The notes beneath the pieces were generated by a model. That model was not told the origin of the DNA and ran no database searches. It saw only the letters and a list, made by a program, of their open reading frames with translations. Position numbers and translations under genes: made by a program. A DNA stretch of 64,000 nucleotides. Source: Isoperla grammatica (taxonomy: Eukaryota; Arthropoda; Insecta; Plecoptera; Perlodidae). Positions 22,028-34,280 of the stretch are shown in pieces; position 1 is the stretch's first letter; each line of letters begins with the position of its first letter. Where the stretch lies: NCBI GenBank assembly GCA_945910005.1, contig CAMDTW010000447.1, forward strand, positions 12,501 to 76,500, in the 5' to 3' direction.

Positions 22028-22805
22028 ATTTCCGTCTGAAGTCTGCAATGCGGAAGGCCGATATTATTGCTAGATGAGCGCATAGCCTATCCCACTAAAC
22101 CATCTAACTTGAAACTTTAAATTATTTAAATAACAGTATATCATTTCATCCAACCGATAACAAATGTCAATACATAATAAAACATTATACATCTTACCTT
22201 GGGCAAACTGTTAAAGTTAGGTCAGGTGAGTGGTGAGTCAGTCGTCACACAATAACTATATTACACCCTCTACAGGTGTACCACAAATCACAATATCTTC
22301 ACTCCAAACTTCCAAACTTCCAAACTTCCAAAACTTCCAATTATCATTGCCTTGCCTCAATGGTCTGTATAAGCGTCAACTGTAACCTGTAATGACACGC
22401 CGCGGCCGAGAGACCGTACTGCTACACGCACTGAGTCACTGACTACCCCCCCCCCCCGACCCCTCCAACCCCTCTTTCTTCTAGTAGTGCGGGTGTGGCA
22501 AGTCAAAGCTACACATGTTAGTCACTGGTTGCTACCGAAAATTGAAAACTGAGAACCCTGAACAAGAACAATCGTTTTCTTTTGAAGAGCCGCCTAAGGC
22601 ACCCCGTGAGTCATGGTTAATATAATCGAATGTCTTTTGTTCGGCAACTCTTTTTCGCGGTAACGTAAATCGTAAACAAATACGAATTCATATAGATTTT
22701 GTCTGAAACTGAAAGTGTAGTGTGTGTAAATGTTCCACAGGGGCCCGGAATGACAAAAGCCCGGGGTGCGATCGCACCCCGGCACCCCGGGCCAGTCCGC
22801 GCCTG

Positions 22806-25800
22806 ATAATTGGTGCACATAAACGTGTAGGTGAATGCTTTTAATTTATGTTCATGTTAGGGTAGTAACTTTCAAGCAATCACACGCAGAAATTACCACG
22901 TAATTTCACCTATCCGTGTAATGTCAGTAATATAAACCAGATCTATATGTTGGTTTTTACTTTGTATACAAGATGATTTTTCGTTTAACCATTTGGGTTG
23001 AAAAAATAATAATTCGAGTTAGCATTATTATTTCGACGATTTTTCCTCAAAACTAATGATCCGCATAGAAGCTTGTGATGCTCAAAATTTCTCTCCGTTC
23101 GACCGCTATCGCGAGAAAAATATAACAAACAAAAACAAAATTACTGTCATAAGTAGAGACTGAAAACGCTCGCTTCGCTCGCTTCCATACATTTGTGCCT
23201 AAATTGTTTCACTATATAAGCTATAAGTAGGATTATTATTTGTCATTTATACTGCTATTATTATTATTCGTATGTGTCATTGATTATTATTTATTCTATA
23301 TGAAAGATTTGTAAATAATTGTCGAAACTCACAATCAATAATTGAAGTGGAAGTGCAAAGGTTTATCGCTTTATCGTTTTATTTTCATTTACGACCACTT
23401 TCCGCTCCGTCACAACAACCGTCCCATTCAGTCTATTCAACCTTGGCATGCCGCTTTACACCCTGCCTCCCCCCGCCGATATCCTACTGCGTTTAGGGGC
23501 TAGTTAGCGAGCCTCACAACTTCTGGAGACGAGAAACTATGTCATTTTGTACTACATCATCTCACAAACCAATTTTTATCTCGTAAGTTATACACACATT
23601 AATGAAACAAATTGTGGATGTATATTAAATGTGAATGTGAAATCATTCTTGTTTGATTTTTACTTCTATGAAGTCATCGTTGTTTCTACTATTTCACTGA
23701 GAAATGTGTGATCGTTAAAAAAACTCTTTTTATCACGATAAAAAAATTCATAATTCCCGAATTATAATAAAAGACAAGCATTTCACTGTTGAAAACCATG
23801 TTATCAACTGATATGTATTACGTACTGAACTTTTATTAAAGAAAATCCTCATATTGATCAAATTATAAGAGATCAAAAACGTATCCATCTTTGCGGATAA
23901 GCTACAGATTGCCGTGGAAAACTATTCATAACTGGCGTAATTTCATAAATACAAACAAAATGCAAGAGACATAACTTTTTAATAACTAAATGGTCGTTAT
24001 GATCAATGCTTTGTATATTAAGAATTCGATTTGTTTAGTACCATAACAAAACTTATAAGATATTACCTTATTGAAAAAGATAAATTTCCGGATGTTGATT
24101 ACATTTTATGACATGGTATGTAATGTAGCTACTTGAATGTTATACAGTTGTATTGTGTGTTTCAATAGCTTTCATTTGATATATAACACATACAATATTG
24201 ATTATGATAAAAGGGTAATGGTACCCGACATTCGTATCCGTGCATGCCCATTAATTCGCGCAAGTGCCATCACTTAGATACGATTATTTTCCGTTTGCAC
24301 CACTGAGGCAAAAAAGGCACGGTGCCTTGATATGCACATTACCTTTATCTATCTAATGATGTATTGCAATTTCTGCCTCAACAGGGGTGCAGCTAACACC
24401 CCGAAATATCAACATTTTTCAAGGGTGGCTCCCGAACTATTACGTGGTAGACGGGAGTGGTGGGCGGTATGAACACACAGAAGGGAACCCACCAAGTAGA
24501 AGTACAGAAACTAACCAGACTACAGCTTTGCTACAGCCCTTGGTTAACACAATGGGCTTGAGACCAGACCAGGGCCGGTTCTAGAGTATCTGGCAGCCTT
24601 TCTACGTAATGTTAATCAATGGGGGGTCAGGGGGGGAGAGTAACCCTCCAGCTATAGCGGATACGGGGCACATAGCCCCGATAACATTTGATTCTGAGAA
24701 TGTGTCTGGAGTATTTTAATGTGTTTTAGGCACAAATAAACACCGTTTTGTTTAGAGGAAACTAACATATTATAAACAAGAAGTGAACCTTAAGAGCCAG
24801 TATGCATAATATGTATCCTATCTTTTGTTGTGAAGGATCATTCTATTATCGTGTGTAAAAAAGAGGTCACCATTTGCCTGGAATACGTCTCCAAATGTTT
24901 TTCTTTCAGAAATTTTTGGAAAATTCGCTAATATACTGTGAAGAATATAACCATTTCATGGTCCTTCTTCTGTTCTCTCGGTACAAGTTATTGGCCGCTC
25001 TACTGGATGTGTTGCAATCGTAACAGGATGCATTAACAAGTTGAGTGCATGTGACAGGGTTTCAAAGTTCAACACATTGTCGAGAGCGGCCAACTAACGG
25101 AGAGCAGGACGTTATTGCATAACAAGTGTGCTCATGATGATAATTATTCCCCCCCTCGCATAACACACACAGACACACTTGCAACGGCATCCGTGCTTGT
25201 GCAATCCCCCTCACGTCGCTATATTCAAGCTATATTTCATAGTTATCGTGATCAGCTATACGTATTCATAAATTATATAATATTACATTAATTAATTAAT
25301 TAATTACTTAATAATAATTTAAATATTTATTTATTTTTTCACTTATATATTCTGAAAATCAAAGCGCTATACGGACTTTGATGTCAACCACGTACATAAA
25401 AGGCTTAGTTTTCGTCTGAAATTCAAGTAACGTAAATAAATTCAAGTTATCCCATTGTTCACTAGTTGCCAGGAATAGTATGTAGGCTAATCAAAAAAAT
25501 ATATAATCGATTGGTTAAAACCCACATAGTGTTTCTTCTTCCGCGTTGGTGAAGATTACAGGTGTGATAACAAAGGTGCCCCTCGCGGCTGGCTCGCGCC
25601 CGCGAGGCGGGGGATGGAGTGAGCTAGCTGAAAGAGCGCGGGACCACCCGTCAACACATTGCAGAACAATAAGGCTGGAATTCATAGTCGTCCCCTAGGG
25701 GCGTGTTGGACATTGGTATTCATACACCTCGTTTACGTTACCCTCATCGTTTCGATCGTAGGTTCTGGGTGCTTGACGTTTGTAACTCTACCCGCGTTCA

Positions 25801-26239
25801 TACACAGTCATCACGGATCCACGGAATACTGAACACAATTTCAAAAATACAAATGGCGGGACGATGGAGCTTGGTGTATTATTGAGGTTATCTTTTACGT
25901 TGTTGTTTAATTGGCGTAGAAACAGGTTTGATTTAATTCATATGTCACGTATTAGACGAAACAATCGAGATGTATTGTATAGATATTTCTTTAGATCAAG
26001 TTTAGATTGCAACTAGTATACTAACTGCCGTAAGTGTACTCTGGTAGACCTACCGACTGATTTACTAACTGTGCAGCGTTTACACTTGGAAAATGACCGT
26101 CGGTTGGTCGGTAATGTAGTCTTAGAGATTGATATGTGGGCTTAACGTCTCATATTTTTGCAACGAGGCTAATCGAGACAATGAGTGGGTGATATATGAA
26201 GATGAAATATGGGGCTGTTGGGAGGAAAGGGAAGAAAAG
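22806..26239. other. Gene-free AT-rich interval
   Basis: No convincing coding region, RNA gene or full element was found. Minor signs are CAGGGCCGGTTCTAGAG at about 24570 (a hAT-like end) and a GC-rich patch CTCGCGCCCGCGAGGCGGGG at about 25585. Short open frames lack family resemblance. Confidence 0.5.
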
Positions 26240-26405
26240 GGAATTGGGGTGTGGACTGCACTTCGTCTGACTTCTTCTCCTCGACCAGTCCGGCTAGGGT
26301 GGCCCTACCAGAAGCATACGCTTCCGCCGGCATAGCTCTCGGGATCAACAAAGCACGCAAACCTGCCCACCACGATAAGGTAGCAGTCCCTGGGCAGGAA
26401 TGTAG
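26240..26405 (-). mobile_element. Conserved LINE 5'-UTR-like fragment
   Basis: The minus strand reads CTGCTACCTTATCGTGGTGGGC, then a GATCCCGAGAGCTATGCCGG-like run and TAGGGCCACCC. I recognise this as a block often found near the 5' end of non-LTR retrotransposons in many animals. No RT frame follows, so it is an isolated fragment. The antisense and sense frames here are not genes. Confidence 0.4.
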
Positions 26406-26589
26406 TCTTACGATCGTAAGATGAGAGTAACGTAAACGGGGGGTGAGACGGCTAGCCAAATTCTGGGACAGTCTAGGGGTTTTCTCGTCGTCACAATCTT
26501 AACCCTCCAAACCTTTTTATTTTTTATTCCCTTATGTCGACTCTAACAACAGCATCGGAGCTGCTTCGGCCGACATCACGACGTAGCTG

Positions 26590-27455
26590 TCGAATACGTC
26601 GTGTGACCATGGTGTGACCTAGCTGTTGAGCACGTCGTGTGACCATGGTGTGACCTAGCTGTTGAGTACGTCGTGTGACCATGGTGTGACCTAGTTGTCA
26701 AGTACGTTGTATGTCCATGGTGTGACCTAGCTGTCGAGTACGTCGTATGTCCATGGTGTGACCTAGCTGTCGAGTACGTTGTATGTCCATGGTGAGACCT
26801 AGCTGTCGAGTACGTTGTATGTCCATGGTGTGACCTAGCTGTCGAGTACGTCGTATGTCCATGGTGTGACCTAGCTGTCGAGTACGTCGTATGTCCATGG
26901 TGTGACCTAGCTGTCGAGTACGTCGTGTGACCATGGTGTGACCTAGCTGTCGAGTACGTCGTGTGACCATGGTGTGACCTAGCTGTCGAGTACGTCGTGT
27001 GACCATGGTGTGACCTAGCTGTCGAGTACGTCGTGACCATGGTGTGGCCTAGCTGTCGAGTACGTCGTGACCATGGTGTGGCCTAGCTGTCGAATACGTC
27101 GTGTGGCCATGGTGTGACCTAGCTGTCGATTACGTCGTATACCATGGTGTGACCTAGCTGTCGAGTACGTCGTATACCATGGTGTTACCTAGCTGTCGAG
27201 TACGTCGTGTGTCCATGATGTGACCTAGCTGTCGAGTACGTCGTGTGACCATGGTGTGACCTAGCTGTGGAGTACGTCGTGTGACCATGGTGTGACCTAG
27301 CTGTGGATTATGTCGTGTGACCATGGTTGTGACCTAGCTGTCGAGTACGTCGTGTGTCCATGATGTGGCCTACCTGTCGAGTACGTCGTATGACCATGGT
27401 GTGACCTAGCTGTCGAGTACGTCGTGTGACCATGGTGTGACCTACCTGTCGAGTA
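26590..27455. repeat. 36-bp minisatellite, about 24 copies
   Basis: The unit is GTGTGACCTAGCTGTCGAGTACGTCGTGTGACCATG-like, with mainly single-base variants and a few indels. It is in frame for 36-nt units, which creates a false 12-residue protein repeat (STARSHHGHTTY). The unit contains short palindromes (CCATGG, ACCTAGCTGT) but no spacer, so it is not a CRISPR array. Confidence 0.9.
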
Positions 27456-27552
27456 CTCCTAGTTGCCTTTGGTATGATGAGGATGGTGTAGGAACGTGTT
27501 ACTCCGAAAATTCATGTTTTTTTAAAGTAAGTGACCTGGTACCATTTTATAA

Positions 27553-27570
27553 TTGTGTGTGTGTGTTTTA

Positions 27571-27606
<36 letters not shown>

Positions 27607-27607
27607 T
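27553..27607. repeat. (GT)n-(CA)n-(TA)n compound microsatellite
   Basis: GTGTGTGTGTG-TTTTAA-CACACACACACA forms a perfect hairpin followed by (TA)n. From 27610 to 28340 nothing further is recognised. Confidence 0.85.
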
Positions 27608-28340
27608 ATATGTTTATTGAATTTTTTGATTTATATAAATTGTTCTTTCATATCTTGTTGTATGCAAAAGACATCCAGGTCATCGATTTTACTTATTTTC
27701 TATCTTTTTTTGATACCGTCATTGAAATTTATTTTGTATATTACAGTATTAAAATACAGTGTTATTGTGTTCATTGTTTTTTATTACTATGATATGATCC
27801 AAACAAAAGATATACATTGTTTGTTCACTATTATTTCCAATTATTAGTTCTTCATATTATGATGTAGCTTGCTTAAGACAGCAGCTACAGACTGTAATTG
27901 TTTAGCATTATTCTTGTGATACAAACTAACTATATTACATTTATGATAGCTAATTCGAAATATATTTTCATACATCTATATCATTATAACATATGATTGT
28001 ACATTCTACTTTTGTATAAAGTTTTTTTCAAATGTAAATCGTAGTGCATTTGGTCATATAAATATTAATGTTCGGCTAAAATGTTCAATGCATGTAGTGT
28101 TACAGTAGTATTGGTAACTAGTTTGGATACCTATAGCCGACGACATATTTCCTATGTAATACATGATTGATGCCGAACTGCCGTATTTACATTACCAAAT
28201 ACCCTATAGTCTCCCTATATCTGTGGCTGGCTGCCTCCTATAAATATTTATTTGTTAAAAATATTAATTGACATTTATTGCAGACAGAAAATGACTGGTT
28301 GTACAATACCCCGGTAATATAGAAGCTGAAATAGGCTTGA

Positions 28341-31164
28341 CCCGGAATTAATTGGTACAGAATTTTTTTTTATCAGAAGTTGTTTGCTTTATATACCTAC
28401 ATACACCGAAGAAAGTTTACCGCCGTCCGACCCCCCTAATTAACGTTATTAATTAAATTGCTAAAATTAATTAATGCTTATATAATCGTTATTTTCAAAG
28501 ATTTTTCTGATATTGTATAATTAATACATTAAGTATGGACTTCTGTAATAAGAACAACATTGAAAACCTGCATAAAGATATTTCGGCAAGCATTAATTAA
28601 TTAATATCAATATAATAACATTTTTAATGAAATGGTTCCCGTGTATAATTGGTATTATGGAATATATTGTTGATAGTTGTAAATACATAAGTAATAACAT
28701 ATGAAACTACTGTAGAAAGTTTACCGAAATAAAATTAATATTCGTATGATAAATCAGCATAGTCAATTAATACATTAATTACCGATTGGTTAAAAGGAAT
28801 ACATATTTGAATGTATGCATTATGGGTATCAAAAGAAAGCTGCCGATACGTAGGTTTTAATGTCGGTATCTCCGGGTGAAGTAAAACAAAAAAACTACAT
28901 TTTCCTTTTGTGGGGGGGGGGGGGGGGGATGCAGGTAATTCGTCAAACGTATCAAATAAAAAGCTTAGACCTTGCTTTTAGGAAAAGTACTTTAACAGGG
29001 CGATTAAAAAAATGAACCCAAGTGCTTGGCTTATATATTGGTGAGGAGGGCGGTTGGGAGGGGGGGGGGGGGGGGGGGGGTAAATGAAAAAGGCGCTTTC
29101 GCAGCGCCGTACTGGTACTTTTTGAATACCAGAGCTTACTTTATATGTATATACATCAAATTCTAGCAATAACTATCTTGTTTCGTATGTTTTAAAATAC
29201 CAGACATAAATAACATTTCAAAATATAGTCAAATAGACCCGAAGTGAAATAAACTCAAATTTAGCTAAACGAACAAGTATCACTGACACACTTCAACAAC
29301 AGAATAGTAATTTCACTACCTTCAGATTATTTTACTATTTGAGTATTCCAAGGCAAGATTAAAATTCTTCTCTTGTGCATATTGTTTGGAATATAAAGCC
29401 CCAACCACAATTGTCGGTATCGAGATTGCAATCGCAATTAAGAAATCATAGAAGAGTTAACCTACATGGTTCTTATGGCGCTGTTCACAATACAATCTTA
29501 ATGTCGTAATGATTTAGCATGAGAAAATGTACGGTAACGATCCATCCCGACCCCGATTAAGAACACGAATATGAATATGAATACGAGCATATGGAATATG
29601 AAAAAAAAATAACAATTGCTTTGTATTTTATGGAGGGATTTACTGCATCGTTTATACTTTGGTCTAGAGACAAATCTTATGAAGAGCTGCTATGCAATAT
29701 GCATGCTTAGTACATCACACGCAAATACTTAAATACCACTGTAGTAGTTGATGGCGACTATAATGGGCTAGCAACAATAGCAAAATAAAAAAAAAACATT
29801 TTAAACGGAGTGGCATGGTAATAAACGCACTACAATCCAGTTGAGCCAAACATGACTGTTTGCTTGTTGTTTTTGCTTGAGCAGCAAACAAAATTTTCTC
29901 ACCAACCCAATCAAGTAGCCATATTATTGGTGTGTAATTAACAAATCAAGATTCACTAAGCTTTCTACATCGGGTCGAGACAATAACCTATCATAACAGT
30001 ACTTCAAGCACAAGATAATGCCGCACGTAGAGTCAGCTAACCATGAGAATTCTACCCTCATTGCATGGTGGATCACTGCAAAGTGAATCTTGGTAGACGA
30101 GTCTAGAATTGTGTATCGGATTATATTATTGGCTGTGTTTAACGACGTACTCGACCCCTTAGGTCATATGACGTCTTCCGAATCAGGTCCATCTACATCG
30201 CGAGGTCGTCAATCGTCATAAAGGGAGTCCAGCAAGGGAGGGAAGGGACAAGTGGGAGAATAAATCATCAGTGGAATAGTGGAGGTGGAGGAATATCACT
30301 GAATCTCCTTTCGTCACCTCTTTCGACCAGCAGGGTCACTCTGGGCTTATTCTAACCCAGGCCGTGACGGGTCTTTTGTATCGGAGTAATCGAACCTCAT
30401 ATCTATGAAGTCACATCAATTAAATTGGGTAAACATAAAAATTGAGGTTACAAGGCACTCTTTTACTTACCCCCCCCCCCCCCCATCTCTACAATATATT
30501 AGCCAAGTACTAGGGTACATTTTCTTTTATCGCCCTGTTGAAGTACTTTTCCTAAAAACGACGTATTAATATCTTTATCTGCATCCCCCCCCCCCCCCCC
30601 TCCACCACTGGGATTTTTTTTTTTACTTTGCCTAGAGGTACCGATATTAAAACCCACGTATCGGCAGCTTTCTTTTGATACCCATAATGCATACATTCAA
30701 ATATGTATTCCTTTTAAACATCGGTAATTAATGTATAATTATTTATGCTGATTTATCATACGAAAATTACTTTTATTTCGGTAAACTTTCTACAGTAGTT
30801 TCATATGTTACTACTTATGTATTTACAACTATTAACCATATATTTCATTATACGAATTATACACGGGAACCATTTTATTAAAAATGTTATTATATTGATA
30901 TTAATTCATTAATGCTTACCGAAAAATCTAAACACAGGTTTTCAATGTTCTTTTTATTACAAAAGGCTTTACTTAATGTATTTAATATACAATATAAGAC
31001 AAATCTTTGAAAATAAAGATTATATAAGCATTAATTAATTAAAGAATTTTAATTAATTACGTTAATTAGGGGGGTCGGACGGCGGTAAACTTTCTTCGGC
31101 ATATGTAGGTATATATAGCAAACAACTTCTGATAAAAAAAAATTCTGTACCAATTAATTCCGGG
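28341..31164. mobile_element. 2.8-kb foldback element
   Basis: Arms of roughly 700 bp (28341-29060 and 30440-31164) are inverse copies with indels. Ends are CCCGGAATTAATTGGTACAG and its inverse, and each arm contains GAAAGTTTACCG and a poly-G tract of variable length. The central part (29080-30430) is unique and contains no recognised gene. The element is probably non-autonomous. Confidence 0.7.
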
Positions 31165-31559
31165 TAAAATTGCTATTTGACCGGGGTACAATCTCGGGAT
31201 GGGATTATAGTTATCCCTGGGTTGACCAATAAATTGCGTTGTAAGACCTTCGTAACTTACATTCCTAGGCTTAGAACAATTTCAACTATTTTTAGTCATC
31301 GAAATTATTTGCGTAGTTTATTAATTTGGCCATTGAAGTTCCTCCAAATTTCCATTTCGCCCTCATTACACACATGTTAAATGGACTGGGATTCTTCACA
31401 AACTTCAAAGTAATGGATTTTATTCATCGTATTAATATAATTTGAATGTGTCATTCATTTTTAGTTTTATATGTAATCATACGCAACAAAAATGTATGAC
31501 ACCTTCTTCAAATGTAAAGATCAAACTTCAAAGTGTAACAGCACACTCCATAAATACCA

Positions 31560-32118
31560 GGGGCGGGATTCACAAAGTCTTAACTTAATTAAGATAGGTC
31601 CTCAAGTCTTCCTGTACCGTTGGTAGGCCTACTACTTCCGTGACAATCACAGTGAACTTGAAATATTGCAAGGCGATGTTTTCAAGTTTAGTGTTTTGTT
31701 TCCTAATACCTCCACACTTTTAAAACAGAGAAATGCGTATGTCAAGGTAATTAAACAACATTTATTCATGTTCACACTTTGAAGTCAATTCAATCAATTC
31801 AATATTCAATTGTTTTATTCAGTTACCACATATTACAAATCAATACAAATTACAATACATTTGTTTTTACGTTGATCAATACCTACTGACATAAGTTAGT
31901 CTTGTGAATCATAGGCGAATTGCCACCATCTTTGAAAAAAGATAAGAACAACTCATACAGGGCCTAAATTTTGATCTCAAGTGTTTGTTATTTACTAGGG
32001 TTTCTAAGTAATGTCGAGTCGAGGGTATGTGCAGGTCCGTATCAGCCAATGGTGCCATAATCTAGTATCCTAAAGTAAGGCCAGTCCTACGATAAGACTT
32101 TTTGTGAATCTGACCCCT
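31560..32118. mobile_element. MITE with GGATTCACAAAGTCTTA ends, copy 1
   Basis: The left end GGGATTCACAAAGTCTTAA and the right end AAGACTTTTTGTGAATC are inverse. The same interior (AGTGAACTTGAAATATT, CTAATACCTCCACA) recurs at 52781-53642. A further partial end, CGGATTTACAAAAAGTCTTAAC, follows at 32120-32175. Confidence 0.7.
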
Positions 32119-32924
32119 CGACTCGGATTTACAAAAAGTCTTAACTTAGGCCTGGCCTAACTTGAGGACACTAGGGCGAGATGCAGAGTCAACAATAGCA
32201 CCCCAGGCGAATTTATTTAAATCGGGCTTTGTAGAGTGCATTCTGAGTATTTCATAAAAAATACCAGACTGAATGCAATAACGGAATACTGTATTTTGTA
32301 GTGCCAAAACCAGAAAACCACCAAAATGAATTGGAACATTGACGATAACTTTTTGGCTGTTGATAACTGAGCAGGACTGTCCTGCAGAAAGCAGGACGTA
32401 TGGCCACCCTAGGGGTGAGGGGGGGGCGTCTAGCAGTTTCTCGTTTTCAATAATAAATATAACATTTTTTGTCACCTGCTTGACTCTAAAGAAAACAAAA
32501 ATACCTACCTACCCCCACCCCCACTAGTCAAGCAGGCATATACTTCTCAAGTAGCAGGGAGGGTGGGGAAAAGTCCAGTAGGCACATTAGTACAGTGACT
32601 ACAGACAGGCTTCAGTCTTATACAACACACCATATGGACTTTTCATTTAGGACTATTCCAAAGTGAGCGGACGCGTCCGCCCTGATATTTAGCACTGTAA
32701 ACCATGTCTCAGGAATAAGCCCTTCTCCCTGCAAGTTCTCATGTACATACTCCCCACCCCCAAAGACACCTTGCTTGAGATGTCACAACAATTGTCCAGT
32801 GTATGTGTTCTTATGTGTGTATATAGGCCTAGTTAAGTCACTGTTCCAAGCCCAGAAATCATTGCTTGGCACTTGTTGCAATTGGGTCAGATTTGTCTCT
32901 GATATGTGTATCAATGTAAGCAAT

Positions 32925-33440
32925 TAAGTTGCCCCTGTGAGAAAAGCCTTTATTTTACATATGTCACAAGAATATGGCTTTTCTCTTGTGTGTTCTCGCG
33001 TGTGTGGTAAAATGTCTCTTAATAGAAAACCTTGCTGGTCAAATGTCACAGGAATATGGCTTCTCACATGTGTGCAATGTATGTGAATTGCATACTTACT
33101 TGTATTTTTGTTTTGTTTTGTATAGATATTATAATAGATACTCGCTAAATAGACATAAAGGGGTTTGTGCCAACTTTGTTGACAATGAGTTTGTATAATT
33201 TTATCTGTGCATGTGTTGTGTGTAATGGTCATGTCCATGATTTCAACAAATGGATCGCGCATGATGTTAATAATTGTAAATTATGTAATATAGTTAATAT
33301 AGTAGCTAATGCAGCTAAAATAAACAACATTATTATTATTGTTATAAATATTTTATTTCTCATGTGTACAGTTATGTTCCCCTTACAAGAAAACCTTGCT
33401 CGACATATGTCACAGGAATAAGGCTTCTCACGTGTGAAGT
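32925..33440 (-). pseudogene. Scattered C2H2 zinc-finger relics
   Basis: On the minus strand, fragments EKPYSCDICKIKAFL (about 32950-32995) and EKPYSCDICRARFSCKGNIT (about 33370-33430) match the finger consensus of the gene at 50264-52123. They are separated by stops and non-finger sequence. They are decayed members or dispersed pieces of the same finger family. Confidence 0.6.
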
Positions 33441-33611
33441 TTTTATTTTTTTTAAATAAAATTCGATACAGCAGTTTTGCCATTTGGAGAACATATAACC
33501 AATGAATAATAACAATAATGACACCATACACAAAAGTCTGCACAAAAAGTCAACTACATAATAGGCCAACAGATAAACATAGTTACCTAATGTCAAGATC
33601 AGTGGTTAAAA

Positions 33612-33959
33612 TTAAAACCTAAGTGGAAGATAGGCAGACATTTGTTTAGTACATGAATTTAGAGGAACAGTGATATCCACACTAGAGGGAAGTGAATTGT
33701 GAAGGTAGGTAAGCCTTATAAGAAGTGAACGATGCACTACTTCGGTGCGCCATTGTGGAATGTGAAGTAAACGTTGTAATCGGGTAACTCTGCAGGGTAC
33801 GCTGATCAACAGGCTGCTTGTAAGTTGATAGGTGTTAATAGTACCATGGATATAAATGTTGTTACCAAGATATGTAACTGAATGGAGGTCCGAGGACCCA
33901 TGCTCGTTCCTCGATGCCCGCCATATTGTATGATTGCCTGTTTGTCTACATTTTAACAT
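33612..33959 (-). pseudogene. LINE reverse-transcriptase C-terminal fragment (candidate)
   Basis: The phrase IPQWRTEVVHRSLLIRLTYLHNSLPSSVD resembles the C-terminal end of CR1/L2-like RT proteins (..RT..F..R....WN.LP..V). Nothing RT-like precedes it, so it is at best a truncated tail. Confidence 0.35.
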
Positions 33960-34280
33960 GAGTGTTTTTCAATGTGTTATACATCGCCCGGCGTATGTCA
34001 TTGATATTGATGGCTATAAAAAGAAAGTACGCGAGTAGTATCTGTATACCCATTGGACATAAAGTAGTCATTTCGGCATTGAAAATAGTCATTTCTAAAC
34101 AGAAGAATATACATAAATGTAAATGTAAGAACGCACATATATGCGCGAAAGCGCGGGTGATGTGCGATGACAACAGGGTTGCATTTAGTAAATAAAAAAA
34201 TAAAATACAATATAGCGACGTTCCGAGAATAATCCATTGTTGAAATCTCAAAAGAGAATCAGTTTTAGTACGTCCAGATA

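Larger units (their letters stand above)
18440..22805 (-). mobile_element. hAT transposon, 4.4 kb
   Basis: Perfect 15-bp terminal inverted repeats CAGGCGCGGACTGGC and GCCAGTCCGCGCCTG, followed on both sides by an AAGCCCGGGGTG-like subterminal motif, delimit the element. It encloses a two-exon ZMYM-like transposase. No matching 8-bp target duplication is present (CTAGTACG on the left, ATAATTGG on the right), which fits a deletion at the right border because the interrupted MITE is lost there. Confidence 0.8.

Noticed and set aside
26576..27040. 154-residue repetitive protein (STARSHHGHTTY repeats)
   Set aside because: It is the forced translation of a 36-bp minisatellite whose unit is a multiple of three.
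26590..27455. CRISPR-like array
   Set aside because: Units are contiguous with no unique spacers, and the genome is eukaryotic.
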